Assembly (NCBI GenBank): GCA_030064935.1
Contig: JASJEA010000019.1
Location: 1 to 44,523 of the forward strand
Direction: 5' to 3'
Length of the DNA stretch: 44,523 bases
Origin: Crocosphaera sp.
GTDB lineage: Bacteria; Cyanobacteriota; Cyanobacteriia; Cyanobacteriales; Microcystaceae
The notes below the pieces were generated by a model. It did no database searches and had not been told where the DNA came from. It was given only the letters and a program-made list of their open reading frames with translations. A program made the translations under genes and the position numbers. Each line of letters begins with the position of its first letter. The stretch's first letter is position 1. Below, one piece after another: positions 8,837-17,602 of the stretch.

Positions 8837-10363
8837 ATGAAACTAGCTTATTGGATGTATGCCGGACCTGCACATATTGGCACCCTACGCATTGCCAGTT
8901 CCTTTAAAAATGTCCATGCTATCATGCACGCACCCTTGGGAGATGATTATTTTAACGTCATGCGATCGATGTTAGAACGAGAAAGAAACTTCACCCCCGT
9001 CACTGCAAGTATTGTCGATCGCAATGTTTTAGCACGGGGTTCTCAAGAAAAAGTGGTTAATAATATTGTTCGTAAAGATGGGGAAGAAAACCCTGATTTA
9101 ATAGTTTTAACTCCTACTTGTACTTCTAGTATTCTACAGGAAGATTTAGGTAATTTTGTCGAACGGGCCCAAATGGATGCTAAAGGTGATGTTTTGTTAG
9201 CAGATGTTAACCATTATCGTTACAATGAGTTACAGGCTGCTGATAGAACTCTCCATCAAATTGTTAAATTTTATCTAGAAAAAGCGAAAAAGAAAAACGA
9301 ATTGCCTCAAGGAAAAACGGAAACTCCTTCGGTTAATATTATTGGTATTTCTACCCTAGGATTTCATAATCAACATGACTGTCGAGAGTTGAAGCAATTG
9401 ATGAAAGATTTGGGAATTGAAGTCAACGAAGTGATTCCTGATGGTGCTTCGGTTCACAATTTAAAGAACTTACCCAAAGCTTGGTTTAATTTAGTTCCTT
9501 ACCGAGAATTAGGGTTAGCAACTGCACAATATTTACAAGAAGAATTTAATCTTCCTTATGTGGATATTACCCCAATGGGTGTAGTAGAAACGGCGCGCTG
9601 CATTCGCAAAATTCAACAAGTTCTTAATCAACAAGGTATTAATGTTGATTATGAAGATTATATCAACGAACAAACCTTATATGTGTCTCAAGCTGCTTGG
9701 TTTTCTCGCTCTATCGACTGTCAAAATTTAACAGGTAAAAAAGCGGTTGTTTTTGGAGATAATACCCATGCTGCTGCTCTGACTAAAATCTTAGCACGGG
9801 AGATGGGAATTCATGTGGTTTTAGCAGGAACTTATTGTAAATATGATGCAGAATGGTTCAAAGAACAAGTGAGCGAATATTGTGATCAAGTATTAATTAG
9901 TGATGATAATGGAGAGATCGGTGATGCGATCGCCCGTATCGAGCCCTCTGCTATTTTTGGGACACAAATGGAACGTCATGTGGGTAAAAGATTGGACATT
10001 CCTTGTGGAGTTATTGCGGCACCGATTCACATTCAAAATTTCCCCATTGGTTATAAACCTTTCTGTGGTTATGAAGGTACAAATCAAATTGCAGATTTAG
10101 TCTATAATTCCTTTACTTTGGGAATGGAAGATCATCTTCTAGAAATTTTTGGTGGTCATGATACTAAAGAAGTAATTACCAAAGGACTTTCGGCTGATTC
10201 TGATTTGAATTGGAACAAAGAAGCGCAAGCCGAATTGAATAAGGTTCCCGGTTTTGTTCGGGGTAAAGTGAAGCGAAATACGGAAAAATTTGCCCGTGAA
10301 AGGGGATTTTCTGAGATTACTTTAGAAGTCATGTATGCAGCAAAAGAAGCAGTGGGTGCATAG
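8837..10363 (+). CDS. chlB: Light-independent protochlorophyllide reductase subunit B
   Basis: 508 aa, full length. ChlB pairs with ChlN to form the catalytic component of the dark-operative, nitrogenase-like reductase, which receives electrons from ChlL. The N-terminal [18 protein letters not shown] is typical, and Asp36 (in PLGDDYFN) is the unusual aspartate ligand to the NB 4Fe-4S cluster known from BchB structures. The C-terminal small domain has the helical [21 protein letters not shown] segment shared with BchB/ChlB. A strong Shine-Dalgarno precedes the ATG. chlL and chlN are not in the window. The enzyme allows chlorophyll synthesis in darkness but is oxygen sensitive. Confidence 0.98.
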   Translation: MKLAYWMYAGPAHIGTLRIASSFKNVHAIMHAPLGDDYFNVMRSMLERERNFTPVTASIVDRNVLARGSQEKVVNNIVRKDGEENPDLIVLTPTCTSSILQEDLGNFVERAQMDAKGDVLLADVNHYRYNELQAADRTLHQIVKFYLEKAKKKNELPQGKTETPSVNIIGISTLGFHNQHDCRELKQLMKDLGIEVNEVIPDGASVHNLKNLPKAWFNLVPYRELGLATAQYLQEEFNLPYVDITPMGVVETARCIRKIQQVLNQQGINVDYEDYINEQTLYVSQAAWFSRSIDCQNLTGKKAVVFGDNTHAAALTKILAREMGIHVVLAGTYCKYDAEWFKEQVSEYCDQVLISDDNGEIGDAIARIEPSAIFGTQMERHVGKRLDIPCGVIAAPIHIQNFPIGYKPFCGYEGTNQIADLVYNSFTLGMEDHLLEIFGGHDTKEVITKGLSADSDLNWNKEAQAELNKVPGFVRGKVKRNTEKFARERGFSEITLEVMYAAKEAVGA

Positions 10364-10870
10364 TTAATGTCGGGTGGGCATTGCCCACCTGACAATTTTA
10401 TTAGTATTGAGAAATGAGCAACGAAGAACACTTTTGTTGTTGCCCTGAAGACTTAAAGCTTCTTCCAAATTGCTGAGAGTATTAAGAATAGAATCATGAT
10501 TTGTCTTTGGTTTTTGTTCATAAATAGCTAAGGCTTGTTTATAAGAAGATATGGCTTCGTCATATCTTCCTAAAAAATGGTAAACTCTCCCTAAATTGTT
10601 AAGAGCCATGCCAGTTTTAGGATGGTTTTCTCCTAATTTACTTCTTCTAATGGTCAAAATTTCTTGCGCTAAAGGAAGGGCTTCATCATATTTCTCTTCT
10701 ATAAATAACTTTAGTGCTTGCATCTCTAAGATATCATCTTTTGATAAATTTTTTATTGAGGATACTGGAGATATTGTCTGTGCAAAAGATGGGGTTGTAA
10801 ATTCAGACTTGAAGCCCCAGATTCCCATAACTGTTGCCAAAATTATCCCTACCCTAAGTAAGTTTTTCAC
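10364..10870 (-). CDS. Small exported TPR-repeat protein
   Basis: 168 aa. The N-terminus (about 1-30) is a signal peptide: KNLLRVG, a hydrophobic core, then SFAQT. Two to three kinesin-light-chain-type tetratricopeptide repeats follow, with KYDEALPLAQEILTIRRSKLG and RYDEAISSYKQALAIYEQ as clear units, so it is probably a periplasmic scaffold. The last eight or so residues (RWAMPTRH) come from the palindromic repeat at 10369-10393, so the native C-terminus may have been changed by insertion of that repeat. No partner can be named. Confidence 0.75.
   Translation of the reverse strand: MKNLLRVGIILATVMGIWGFKSEFTTPSFAQTISPVSSIKNLSKDDILEMQALKLFIEEKYDEALPLAQEILTIRRSKLGENHPKTGMALNNLGRVYHFLGRYDEAISSYKQALAIYEQKPKTNHDSILNTLSNLEEALSLQGNNKSVLRCSFLNTNKIVRWAMPTRH
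10369..10393. repeat. Short palindromic repeat or hairpin after chlB
   Basis: GTCGGGTGGGCA (10369-10380), one base, then TGCCCACCTGAC: a 12-bp stem with a single G-T wobble. GGTGGGCA/TGCCCACC palindromes like this are, to my knowledge, a common dispersed repeat in cyanobacteria. It can act as a terminator for chlB, and on the minus strand it supplies the last codons of the TPR gene. Confidence 0.7.
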
Positions 10871-11073
10871 AAAAGTTGCCTCTTTGATTATTTTCCATAA
10901 TTTGGCCTTCTAGCTTAATTTACAAAGCAACTGATTTATAAGTGTGATAATACTTAACTCTAAGATAGTTCTTTTTTGCTGAGAGGTTATAAACACCCTT
11001 AGAGAAAATTTTAGATATTGCAATAATTTCAAATGCAGCATATCCATTCTACGAGAATAAGTCATCTAAATTA

Positions 11074-11102
11074 AAAAACAGAGACGTTTGCTTAAACGTC
11101 TC
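11074..11102 (-). terminator. Rho-independent terminator of queF
   Basis: GAGACGTTT (11081-11089) pairs with AAACGTCTC (11094-11102) around a 4-nt loop. Read on the minus strand, the stem is followed by TGTTTTTT, which makes a classic intrinsic terminator 36 bases after the queF stop codon. Confidence 0.85.
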
Positions 11103-11137
11103 CATAAAATTTCTGTATTGAAGATAAAAAGGAAACA

Positions 11138-11542
11138 CTAATTATCTTTTTTATGATGTACTTCAATCACAGTATGAACATTACCTCTGGGTTTAAAATC
11201 ACCTTTTAAGGTTGCTTCTAAGGGATCACAAGCTGCTACAAAATCATCTAAAATTTGGTTAACAGATTCCTCATGAGAAATATAAAGATCGCGGTAACGA
11301 TTAATATACAATTTAAGTGCTTTTAACTCTACCACTTTCTCATTGGGAACATAAGTTAATTCCAAGGTTGCAAAGTCAGGATAACCAGAAAAAGGACATT
11401 TACAAGTAAACTCAGGTAAGGTAACATTTATAGTATAATAACGCCCAATACGAGGGTTAGGAAAAGTAATTAATTCTCCTTCTTTAATCTCTCTTTCTCC
11501 GTATTTCAGGGTTGTAGAATCAGTATCAGAAGTTTGAGTCAT
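11138..11542 (-). CDS. queF: NADPH-dependent preQ0 reductase (7-cyano-7-deazaguanine reductase)
   Basis: 134 aa, the short unimodular (YkvM-type) QueF of the tunnelling fold. It reduces the nitrile of preQ0 to the aminomethyl group of preQ1 in queuosine biosynthesis. The nucleophilic Cys is in CKCPFSGYPDFAT (the CP cysteine), and the following Asp is the general acid. The family block ELKALKLYINRYRD is present, then HEESVNQI. A 56-base gap separates it from the histidine kinase upstream, so the two may be co-transcribed. I saw no preQ1 riboswitch in that gap. A good terminator follows. Confidence 0.97.
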   Translation of the reverse strand: MTQTSDTDSTTLKYGEREIKEGELITFPNPRIGRYYTINVTLPEFTCKCPFSGYPDFATLELTYVPNEKVVELKALKLYINRYRDLYISHEESVNQILDDFVAACDPLEATLKGDFKPRGNVHTVIEVHHKKDN

Positions 11543-11598
11543 CGCTAAAAGTTTAATTCATTTATTATTTTAAATATAACAGCTTTTCCCATTAATCA

Positions 11599-12891
11599 TC
11601 AATCAACAACTAGCCAAATAATAAACCTTGTTCCTTGATTATTATCTAAATCAATAGGGCTCGATAATTCAATTATTCCCCCCATTTGTTGAATTAAATC
11701 CTTAACAATAGCTAACCCTAAACCACTGCCTGAAATTTCACCTTTTGCTTGAATTCCTCGATAATGTCGCTCAAAAATATGATCTTGATCTTGAATAGGA
11801 ATTCCATAACCAGTATCTTCAATTAAAATCCCTTGATACTTTTTCTCCTCAATTACCCTAGATAATCCCAGTTTAATCATTACCTTACCAAACTCAGGAG
11901 TATATTTAATACTGTTATCAATTAAATTACTAAAAACTTCCCTTAAAGCTGATACATTGCCTAAAATGGGGGCTAAATTATCAGGTACATCCACTTCTAA
12001 AAAAATGTTTTTAATCTGGGCAATAGACTCCGCAGATATAACCACATTTTCTAAAATATCCCAAATGTAAACTGGCGTTAAATCTAAATGATTTGAAGGA
12101 GGCAAACAAGGGGATAAACTATCATTAATCGCCACCGAATCAGAGTTTAAGGTAATAATCTCTCCATCATCTACCATCGTTTTTTGATTGTTTTCAAAAT
12201 CTTTAATTAATTCTTGTAAATGTTCCCCTTCTCTTACTATACTATCAACAATTGAACGGCTTTTATCATCAGAAACTAAATGCTTCATTAATAACTTTCC
12301 AAATACCTTTAAAGCAGTTAAAGGGTTCCGCAATTGATGAAACAAATCGTCAAGGCGATCGCTTTGTTGTTGTTGTTGCAATTGTTGCTGTTGCTGTTGG
12401 TTTTCATACCATGTCTGACGCTTATCCAATAAACGTGCAATAGCTAAAGTTTCCGCTATTTTCTCAATTTGACCAAATTCCTCCCTTTTCCAAGGATAAT
12501 CCTGTCTCAGAGTTACCAACAGTCCTAAAACGACCTCCTGATAGATTAAAGGTAAAACTAACTGATAGGGTTGGCCATCGCTGCGTTCATTTCCTGGGAT
12601 AATTAAAGAGCTATGGAGACGGGTGGGTAATGACTGAGGCCAGTCTGACATCATTAACCCCTGTGTTTTTTCCTTAAACTCCATTTCTTCTGTCCGAGAG
12701 GTTCTCATACTCTCCCCTACAGGATACACCACCACAGGCATCAAATTCACAGGTTGACCATCCTCTTCCGATGTCAAATAAACCGCACTCCAATCAGCTT
12801 GCAGGGTTTTTGCTAAAAGCATCACTTGGGATTGACATAAAGCGATAAAATCTTCACTGGCATGGGGAAGGGTGGTTGTGGCAGAAAACAT
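11599..12891 (-). CDS. Cytosolic GAF-domain sensor histidine kinase
   Basis: 430 aa with no membrane segment. A GAF-like domain (about 10-155) precedes a glutamine-rich linker (about 165-176, nearly all Gln). The dimerisation/phosphoacceptor helix holds H185 in FHQLRNPLTALK. The ATPase domain has the N box (FSNLIDNSIKYTPE), G1 (EDTGYGIP), F and G2 (GSGLGLAIVKD) boxes. All catalytic motifs are intact, so it should be active. No response regulator gene is adjacent, so its partner is unknown. The signal sensed by the GAF domain cannot be read from sequence. Confidence 0.93.
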   Translation of the reverse strand: MFSATTTLPHASEDFIALCQSQVMLLAKTLQADWSAVYLTSEEDGQPVNLMPVVVYPVGESMRTSRTEEMEFKEKTQGLMMSDWPQSLPTRLHSSLIIPGNERSDGQPYQLVLPLIYQEVVLGLLVTLRQDYPWKREEFGQIEKIAETLAIARLLDKRQTWYENQQQQQQLQQQQQSDRLDDLFHQLRNPLTALKVFGKLLMKHLVSDDKSRSIVDSIVREGEHLQELIKDFENNQKTMVDDGEIITLNSDSVAINDSLSPCLPPSNHLDLTPVYIWDILENVVISAESIAQIKNIFLEVDVPDNLAPILGNVSALREVFSNLIDNSIKYTPEFGKVMIKLGLSRVIEEKKYQGILIEDTGYGIPIQDQDHIFERHYRGIQAKGEISGSGLGLAIVKDLIQQMGGIIELSSPIDLDNNQGTRFIIWLVVD

Positions 12892-13042
12892 AAGAAAAAA
12901 GGAACTTTATATTAACTTTTGTAACAAAATATTAACTATTGTTGCAAACATTGTTGAGAGACTTCCGAAATTTAAACATTAAAAGTGCTTCTAGTCGTGC
13001 GTAAGCCTAATTATGAGAATTAAAAAATTATGTAAGCAATAC

Positions 13043-13071
13043 TTGATTTTTAGAAGTAGAACGGATATAAT
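13043..13071 (+). promoter_or_regulatory. Sigma70-type promoter of the DUF3155 gene
   Basis: TTGATT (13043-13048), a spacer of exactly 17 bases, then a perfect TATAAT (13066-13071). It lies about 58 bases upstream of the TTG start at 13129, in a correctly oriented gap between divergent genes. Confidence 0.7.
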
Positions 13072-13128
13072 GACCTCGGATTTTGTAACTATGACTACAG
13101 CATCTAGTCGAAACAGGAGGTAAAAAGG

Positions 13129-13452
13129 TTGGCAAGAAAGCGCAAACGGAAGAGTCGTCGTCGCCAGGAAGGCCGAAAAATTCTCGAGCTTGTACCCCAG
13201 TATAATATCGAAAGCGGCGAAGATAAACCAGTTACCGCCGCCAGGAAGTATATTCATCAGATTGGGATACAACCTCCGGCCTTACTAATTGTAAGACGAA
13301 ACGAGCACACCACAGATAGATATTTTTGGGCGGAGAAAGGTTTATTTGGTGCTCAATACGTTGAGGAAAACCACTTTCTCTTTCCCAGTCTTAAGGAATT
13401 CCAGCCACAAATTCAGAAAACACCAACTAAGACTCCTGCAGCCGCTGGATAA
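13129..13452 (+). CDS. DUF3155-type conserved cyanobacterial basic protein (TTG start)
   Basis: 107 aa. The first 17 residues are almost all basic (MARKRKRKSRRR), followed by a compact domain with PPALLIVRRNEHTTDRYFWAEKG and a flexible Ala/Thr/Pro tail. It matches my memory of the cyanobacterial DUF3155 family, whose function is unknown; the basic head suggests nucleic-acid or ribosome contact (inference). The start is TTG at 13129, fixed by AGGAGG at 13115-13120 with an 8-base spacing; no ATG is available. It has its own promoter and terminator, so it is a monocistronic, probably well-expressed gene. Confidence 0.85.
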   Translation: MARKRKRKSRRRQEGRKILELVPQYNIESGEDKPVTAARKYIHQIGIQPPALLIVRRNEHTTDRYFWAEKGLFGAQYVEENHFLFPSLKEFQPQIQKTPTKTPAAAG

Positions 13453-13478
13453 GAACCACTGAAAACAAAACCGAACAT

Positions 13479-13505
13479 CCCCCCACTGCAAATCGGGGGG
13501 TTTTT
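13479..13505 (+). terminator. Rho-independent terminator of the DUF3155 gene
   Basis: CCCCCC (13479-13484) pairs with GGGGGG (13495-13500) over a 10-base loop, directly followed by TTTTT, 26 bases after the stop codon. Confidence 0.85.
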
Positions 13506-13525
13506 ATTCGCTCAATTATTATATC

Positions 13526-14053
13526 CTAATTGGGCGGTTTTAGGGCAAGGGCTTGTTTTATTTGGATCACTTCGTCTCTATGAGCGGTTAAAGTCAGGAG
13601 ACTTCCTTGCTGTAATCCTTTTTCTGTGAGACTTTCGAGAGATAAAGAAATCTTTTCAACTCGTCGAGCTTTTTGCCAATAAAATATTCCCGCCAGAGGA
13701 GCTAAAATTGCCAAACCCAAAAATAGGGAGGTTAAGGGGGGATAGATAAAAGATAAAACTAACCCAAAACATAACAACCCAAACCCGGCTAAAATGCTTA
13801 AAAAAATCGCTAAAAACCAACTGGGGCGAACCATACCTTCAAAGGTTAGGGTATTGTTCTCTGTCCCAATCAGATTATAAGCTCGTTGTGTAAAATAAGT
13901 TTTTAGTTCCTCTAATAGAGGGGTTATGGAGACTGGGGAGATTAACTTAACCTGTTCAGTGCGATCTTTAACGGAGGCCCGAATAAAGAAAAACAACCCC
14001 ACCATTAACAAAAGTGTGAGGAAAAACGTTGAGATTAAAATAGGTGTATTCAT
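13526..14053 (-). CDS. CCB2/CCB4-like cofactor assembly protein for cytochrome b6
   Basis: 175 aa from the ATG at 14053 (an earlier in-frame ATG at 14074 adds seven residues). An N-terminal TM helix (about 3-23), a soluble segment with PLLEELKTYFTQRAYNLIG, then a paired hydrophobic hairpin (about 80-125), then a cytosolic tail EKISLSLESLTEKG. This layout and wording match the PF11152 family (complex C subunit B, CCB2/CCB4), which helps attach haem c-i to cytochrome b6. The assignment rests on memory of the family. It overlaps no neighbour and runs towards the DUF3155 terminator. Confidence 0.65.
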   Translation of the reverse strand: MNTPILISTFFLTLLLMVGLFFFIRASVKDRTEQVKLISPVSITPLLEELKTYFTQRAYNLIGTENNTLTFEGMVRPSWFLAIFLSILAGFGLLCFGLVLSFIYPPLTSLFLGLAILAPLAGIFYWQKARRVEKISLSLESLTEKGLQQGSLLTLTAHRDEVIQIKQALALKPPN

Positions 14054-14095
14054 AAGCAGTATTCTTAATTGCAAAATCAGGTATTATTATGTATT

Positions 14096-14890
14096 TTATA
14101 ATTTTTTAACCCAGTATTGAAAACTAATCCATTGATTTCCAGCACTGTTGTTAGGTTTAACATTCACTATTTCTGTGTTTTCAAGTTCTTGTATCAGTTT
14201 AATGACTTCTTCTTTCTTAGTTCCATACATTTCCATAGAGATTCGTTTAGACCAATCTTGACCATATCTAATTTTCCTGTATAAGTTTAATAAACTCCAA
14301 GGAATCATTGACTTGACGACTTTTATCGCTGATGGGACTATACCAGATTTTTCCTTAGTTTGAGTTTGATTAGTGGCTAATTTTCGTTCACTAGGTAGTT
14401 GAAATACGAGGATTCCTCCAGGAGATAAGATTCTGACAAATTCCTGAATATATTTCTGAGAATACATCGGTTTCATATGTTGAAGCGTAATATTTGAATA
14501 AATAAAATCAAAATGATTATCTTCAAACAATTTCAAATTATCTGTCTCATTCAAATAATATTGGCACTTGTGCTGATAACTATTATATTTGTTAGCTAAC
14601 TCTAACATCGAAGTAGAAATATCTACTCCATAAACTTGATCAAAATATGGAGCTAATGCTTGAGTTAACCTTCCTGCTCCACAGCCAAAATCAAGAGCTT
14701 TTTTGTTCGATAGGTCTATATCTGAGTCTTTAATAGAATTCAATAAACCTTCAATTTCTCTTTTACCCGTTTCAAAAAATTCATCAGATTTCCATTTATT
14801 TCCTTTTTTGTTATTGTCAGTAAGAATCGCCCAAAAAGGATCAAGCTGACCAAATTTATCCCAGTTGTATTTAAGTTGTTTAAGATCCAT
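14096..14890 (-). CDS. Class I SAM-dependent methyltransferase
   Basis: 264 aa. Motif I is LDFGCGAGRLTQALA (about residues 67-81), with the acidic residue of VYGVDIS after strand 2, then the SNITLQHMKP and LSPGGILVFQLP blocks of the Methyltransf_11/25 fold. The SAM pocket is complete. The acceptor is unknown; the C-terminal region (about 190-264) gives no clue. It lies 42 bases upstream of the CCB-like gene on the same strand. Confidence 0.85.
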   Translation of the reverse strand: MDLKQLKYNWDKFGQLDPFWAILTDNNKKGNKWKSDEFFETGKREIEGLLNSIKDSDIDLSNKKALDFGCGAGRLTQALAPYFDQVYGVDISTSMLELANKYNSYQHKCQYYLNETDNLKLFEDNHFDFIYSNITLQHMKPMYSQKYIQEFVRILSPGGILVFQLPSERKLATNQTQTKEKSGIVPSAIKVVKSMIPWSLLNLYRKIRYGQDWSKRISMEMYGTKKEEVIKLIQELENTEIVNVKPNNSAGNQWISFQYWVKKL

Positions 14891-14992
14891 ATTTTCAATA
14901 TTCCTCTCAATCTATATAGGCCCTATATGGTATAGGAGTGTATCATGAATCTGCAATATCCTATAACTTGAACACTGAAAAGTTCAATAACT

Positions 14993-15928
14993 ATGCCCTT
15001 TTTTATCCCAGATGACCAATTAAACTCTTTCGGAAACCAAGTTTTAGAAGCAACTTGGGCAAAATTTCCTCAATTAGCCCCCCATCAATGTGCCTTAACT
15101 TGGTTGGTTTATGATTCTCCTGTTGAGATTAAAACACAGACAATTCAGTTTCCCAGAGACTTTTGGCAATATGGAATCAAGGGGTTTAGTTATCGAGGGG
15201 ATGAACTTATTTATCCTGCGAGTGTGGTGAAATTGTTTTATTTAGTAGCCATTCATCAATGGTTGAATAGGGAAAGCTTTCCCCTCTCAACAGAATTAAA
15301 CCGTGCTATCACCGACATGATTGTTGACTCTAGTAATGATGCTACGAGTTTAGTTATGGATATGTTAACCAATACCACCAGTGGACCGGAATTAGCCCCT
15401 GATGCCTTAAAAATATGGCAACAGCAACGCAATGAAGTCAACCGTTATTTTCAAGGTTTTGGCTGGGAGGAATTTCAAGGGATTAACGTCAACCAGAAAA
15501 CCTGGTGTGATGGCTATTATGGGCGAGAAAAACAGTTTGTGGGGGAAAATGGGGAAAATCGTAACCGCCTCACTACAAACGCTGTTGCTCGCTTGTTTCA
15601 TAACATTGTTGCAGAAAGGGTGATTTCTGTGGAGCGATCGCAACAAATGATGAGTTTATTACAAAGGCAACTTCCGTCAACAGCAATAGACAGGGATGAA
15701 GAAAATCAAGTTACAGGATTTTTAGGGGAAAGTCTCCCTGAAAATGCCTTGTTATGGTCAAAGGCGGGGTGGACTTCCCAGGTGCGTCATGACGCAGCCT
15801 ATATGGAAATACCCAATTTTCCACCTTTTTTGTTAGTTGTCTTTACTGAAGGTAGAAAAAACAGTCAAAATAAACAGATTCTTCCTTTTATTTCCCAATT
15901 CATTGCTCAAAATTGGTTAGCTATTTGA
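14993..15928 (+). CDS. Class A beta-lactamase-fold serine hydrolase (cytosolic)
   Basis: 311 aa. S77-x-x-K80 in PASVVKLF matches the SxxK nucleophile motif. SSN (113-115) fits the SxN motif. The third triad, normally KTG, reads SKAGWTS, as in several beta-lactamase-related hydrolases. No signal peptide is seen (MPFFIPDDQLNSFG start), so it is unlikely to be a secreted antibiotic-resistance enzyme; a housekeeping hydrolase is more likely. Its last 8 bases overlap the end of the convergent DUF760 gene. Confidence 0.8.
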   Translation: MPFFIPDDQLNSFGNQVLEATWAKFPQLAPHQCALTWLVYDSPVEIKTQTIQFPRDFWQYGIKGFSYRGDELIYPASVVKLFYLVAIHQWLNRESFPLSTELNRAITDMIVDSSNDATSLVMDMLTNTTSGPELAPDALKIWQQQRNEVNRYFQGFGWEEFQGINVNQKTWCDGYYGREKQFVGENGENRNRLTTNAVARLFHNIVAERVISVERSQQMMSLLQRQLPSTAIDRDEENQVTGFLGESLPENALLWSKAGWTSQVRHDAAYMEIPNFPPFLLVVFTEGRKNSQNKQILPFISQFIAQNWLAI

Positions 15929-16247
15929 TATCATCTACATCAGACAGAGTTTCTTCTAAGTTTTTCCTTTGTTCCATTTGACTGAGAAAATAACCTGTCA
16001 TCATAGCAGAGGCAAGTAAGTTGGCTAAATTTTCTCTGTCAGTGGTCACTTGAATGTTAAAATCTTCAGAGGGTAGCATTCCCACCAATCCTTGTACATT
16101 CTGAGTGATGATTTGTTGAATTTCAGGACTGGCCGATTGGGCAATGCGAGAAAGGGTTTCAGGGCGTTGCTGTTGTAGGTATTGTATAAGGGCGTTTGTG
16201 TCTTGTTCTTCTGGTTCAGAAGCGAAAAAATCAAAATTGAATACCAT
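15921..16247 (-). CDS. DUF760 protein
   Basis: 108 aa, acidic and helical. It matches the DUF760 family: NALIQYLQQQRPETLSRIAQ, EIQQIITQNVQGLVGMLPSE and NLANLLASAMMTGYFLSQME. Members occur in cyanobacteria and plastids and their molecular role is not established. The 3' end overlaps the serine hydrolase gene by 8 bases. It lies downstream of scpB on the same strand after 83 bases. Confidence 0.88.
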   Translation of the reverse strand: MVFNFDFFASEPEEQDTNALIQYLQQQRPETLSRIAQSASPEIQQIITQNVQGLVGMLPSEDFNIQVTTDRENLANLLASAMMTGYFLSQMEQRKNLEETLSDVDDIK

Positions 16248-16330
16248 TAGAACTCCAAAGTTGGGGTTGACTTATGTTCTACTGTTATATACTTTCCACT
16301 ATAAACCCTACTGGGAAAAATCACTAAAAA

Positions 16331-16813
16331 TTAATCTGTAGATTGGGGAAACTGCTCAATTTCAAAATATTGGTGAAATTTTGTGGTAACTTCTAAAAGG
16401 TAGGAACGTCCAGTCTCTTGACGACGTTTACGGACAAAGCCTAATTCTACCAATTCTTGCACGTGCTGATAAGCGGTGCTTCCTCTCAACTCGATCAACT
16501 CAGTTTGTACAATGGGATTTTTCAAAGCAATGGCCGCAAGGGTTCTCAAACTCCCTTTGCCGAGTTCTGCGGGGATGATATCATCGGTGAGATCGTTGAA
16601 AACTGAGCGTAACTGTAGGCTGTATCCTGTTTCCGTTTCGACCACTTCTAAGGCACTATCTCGGTAGGCGTAGTCGGAAATTAATTCCATCATCGCCTCT
16701 TGTGCGCTATCTACTTCACAGTTAGCCCACTCAGCAATGTCTCCTAAGCTTAATGGTTGACCTTTTAGGTATAGGATTGCCTCAATTTTTGTTGCTAGTT
16801 TCGTCATAACCAA
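16331..16813 (-). CDS. scpB: Segregation and condensation protein B
   Basis: 160 aa. ScpB forms the kleisin-associated winged-helix dimer of the SMC-ScpA complex in chromosome segregation. Two winged-helix units are seen: KIEAILYLKGQPLSLGDIAEWA at the N-terminus and a second with RTLAAIALKNPIVQTELIELRG. The TAYQHVQELVELGFVRKR block closes the second. Length is normal for cyanobacteria. An upstream gene on the same strand ends 8 bases before its start, so the two are probably one operon. Confidence 0.93.
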   Translation of the reverse strand: MVMTKLATKIEAILYLKGQPLSLGDIAEWANCEVDSAQEAMMELISDYAYRDSALEVVETETGYSLQLRSVFNDLTDDIIPAELGKGSLRTLAAIALKNPIVQTELIELRGSTAYQHVQELVELGFVRKRRQETGRSYLLEVTTKFHQYFEIEQFPQSTD

Positions 16814-16821
16814 TGCTACCT

Positions 16822-17283
16822 CTAACTCAGAAAAATCTCAATTTCTTGGGGATTTAGGATAAGTTGTATCAAATGACCATATTCGATCGAATCAAGAGCA
16901 GGTGTTAGAATCTCTAAGGTTGAGTTATCTTGAAAGTGATCAGGTTTTGTTTCAGGATGGGGATAGTATACAAGTCCAGTGTATTCTCTGTCTTCATAAA
17001 TAACTTGACAGGGAGAAAAGGAAAAGGTTTCTGGGGGGGACTTCTCATTCCATTGTAAGTTCTCAAAGGTATATTTAGGATGATGCACTTTGAACTGGTA
17101 GGGACGAATATTAATGTTTAAAGTTCCTGGGAAAAAAGGAGATATATCCAGTCCTAATCTTTTAAAATGGGGGGTTTGCATCTCTATTGTTCCCCTAGGG
17201 TAAGGACTATTTTGAGCCATTCCTGATGCGACTCGATGGCCTTTCACGATTATTCCTTGGACTTTTCTTCTTTCATTAGACAT
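16822..17283 (-). CDS. Conserved protein, possible DUF120 (riboflavin kinase)-like fold
   Basis: 153 aa. I do not recognise a characterised family. The N-terminal half, with GIIVKGHRVASGMA, PYPRGTIEMQ and FFPGTLNINI, resembles the layout of archaeal CTP-dependent riboflavin kinases (DUF120), in which an early GxVxxG, a Gly-rich middle and PGTLN are conserved. This is a pattern resemblance only. The C-terminal part has GLVYYPHPETKPDHFQ. It is 8 bases upstream of scpB, so the two are likely co-transcribed. Confidence 0.55.
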   Translation of the reverse strand: MSNERRKVQGIIVKGHRVASGMAQNSPYPRGTIEMQTPHFKRLGLDISPFFPGTLNINIRPYQFKVHHPKYTFENLQWNEKSPPETFSFSPCQVIYEDREYTGLVYYPHPETKPDHFQDNSTLEILTPALDSIEYGHLIQLILNPQEIEIFLS

Positions 17284-17335
17284 TAACCTTTAAACTATCC
17301 TTATTGTACAAGTTTTCTGTAAAATTGTACTACAT

Positions 17336-17602
17336 TCATGGAAAAAATCGGTATGTTTTTCGTCTATGTAGTAGCCTAACAAAAGTAATCGTATCATCAT
17401 TAACTTTTATTCCTATACGATAGTCTCCTATCCTAATTCGATAAAAATTATCTTCTCCTTTGATTGTTTTAAGATTTTTAATTTCTCCTAAAATTTTAAT
17501 CTTTTCAATTTCTTCAATAACTTCCTTGATTTTAATGAGTATTTTTTTAGCTAAAATATTTTTTAAGTCTTTTTCAAAGCTTTTTCTAAACTTAGTCTTC
17601 AT
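17336..17602 (-). CDS. RelE/ParE-superfamily toxin
   Basis: 88 aa, basic. The ParE/RelE fold is indicated by the long N-terminal helix (SFEKDLKNI), then LKTIKGEDNFYRIRIGDYRIGI in the central sheet, and the C-terminal FVRLLHRRKTYRFFP strand with the basic cluster. RelE-type members cleave mRNA on ribosomes and ParE-type members poison gyrase; the sequence does not decide between them. The start overlaps the 3' end of the antitoxin gene by 11 bases, the usual translational coupling of type II pairs. Confidence 0.85.
   Translation of the reverse strand: MKTKFRKSFEKDLKNILAKKILIKIKEVIEEIEKIKILGEIKNLKTIKGEDNFYRIRIGDYRIGIKVNDDTITFVRLLHRRKTYRFFP

Noticed and set aside
11543-11598. preQ1 riboswitch upstream of queF
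   Set aside because: The 56-base gap lacks a recognisable preQ1-I type stem-loop and A-rich tail.
12991-13272. Minus-strand ORF opposite the DUF3155 gene
   Set aside because: It is a shadow of a promoter-driven gene with good Shine-Dalgarno on the plus strand, and its product has no family features.
14993-15928. Antibiotic-resistance beta-lactamase
   Set aside because: No signal peptide, the KTG motif reads KAG, and the length and context fit a housekeeping hydrolase.
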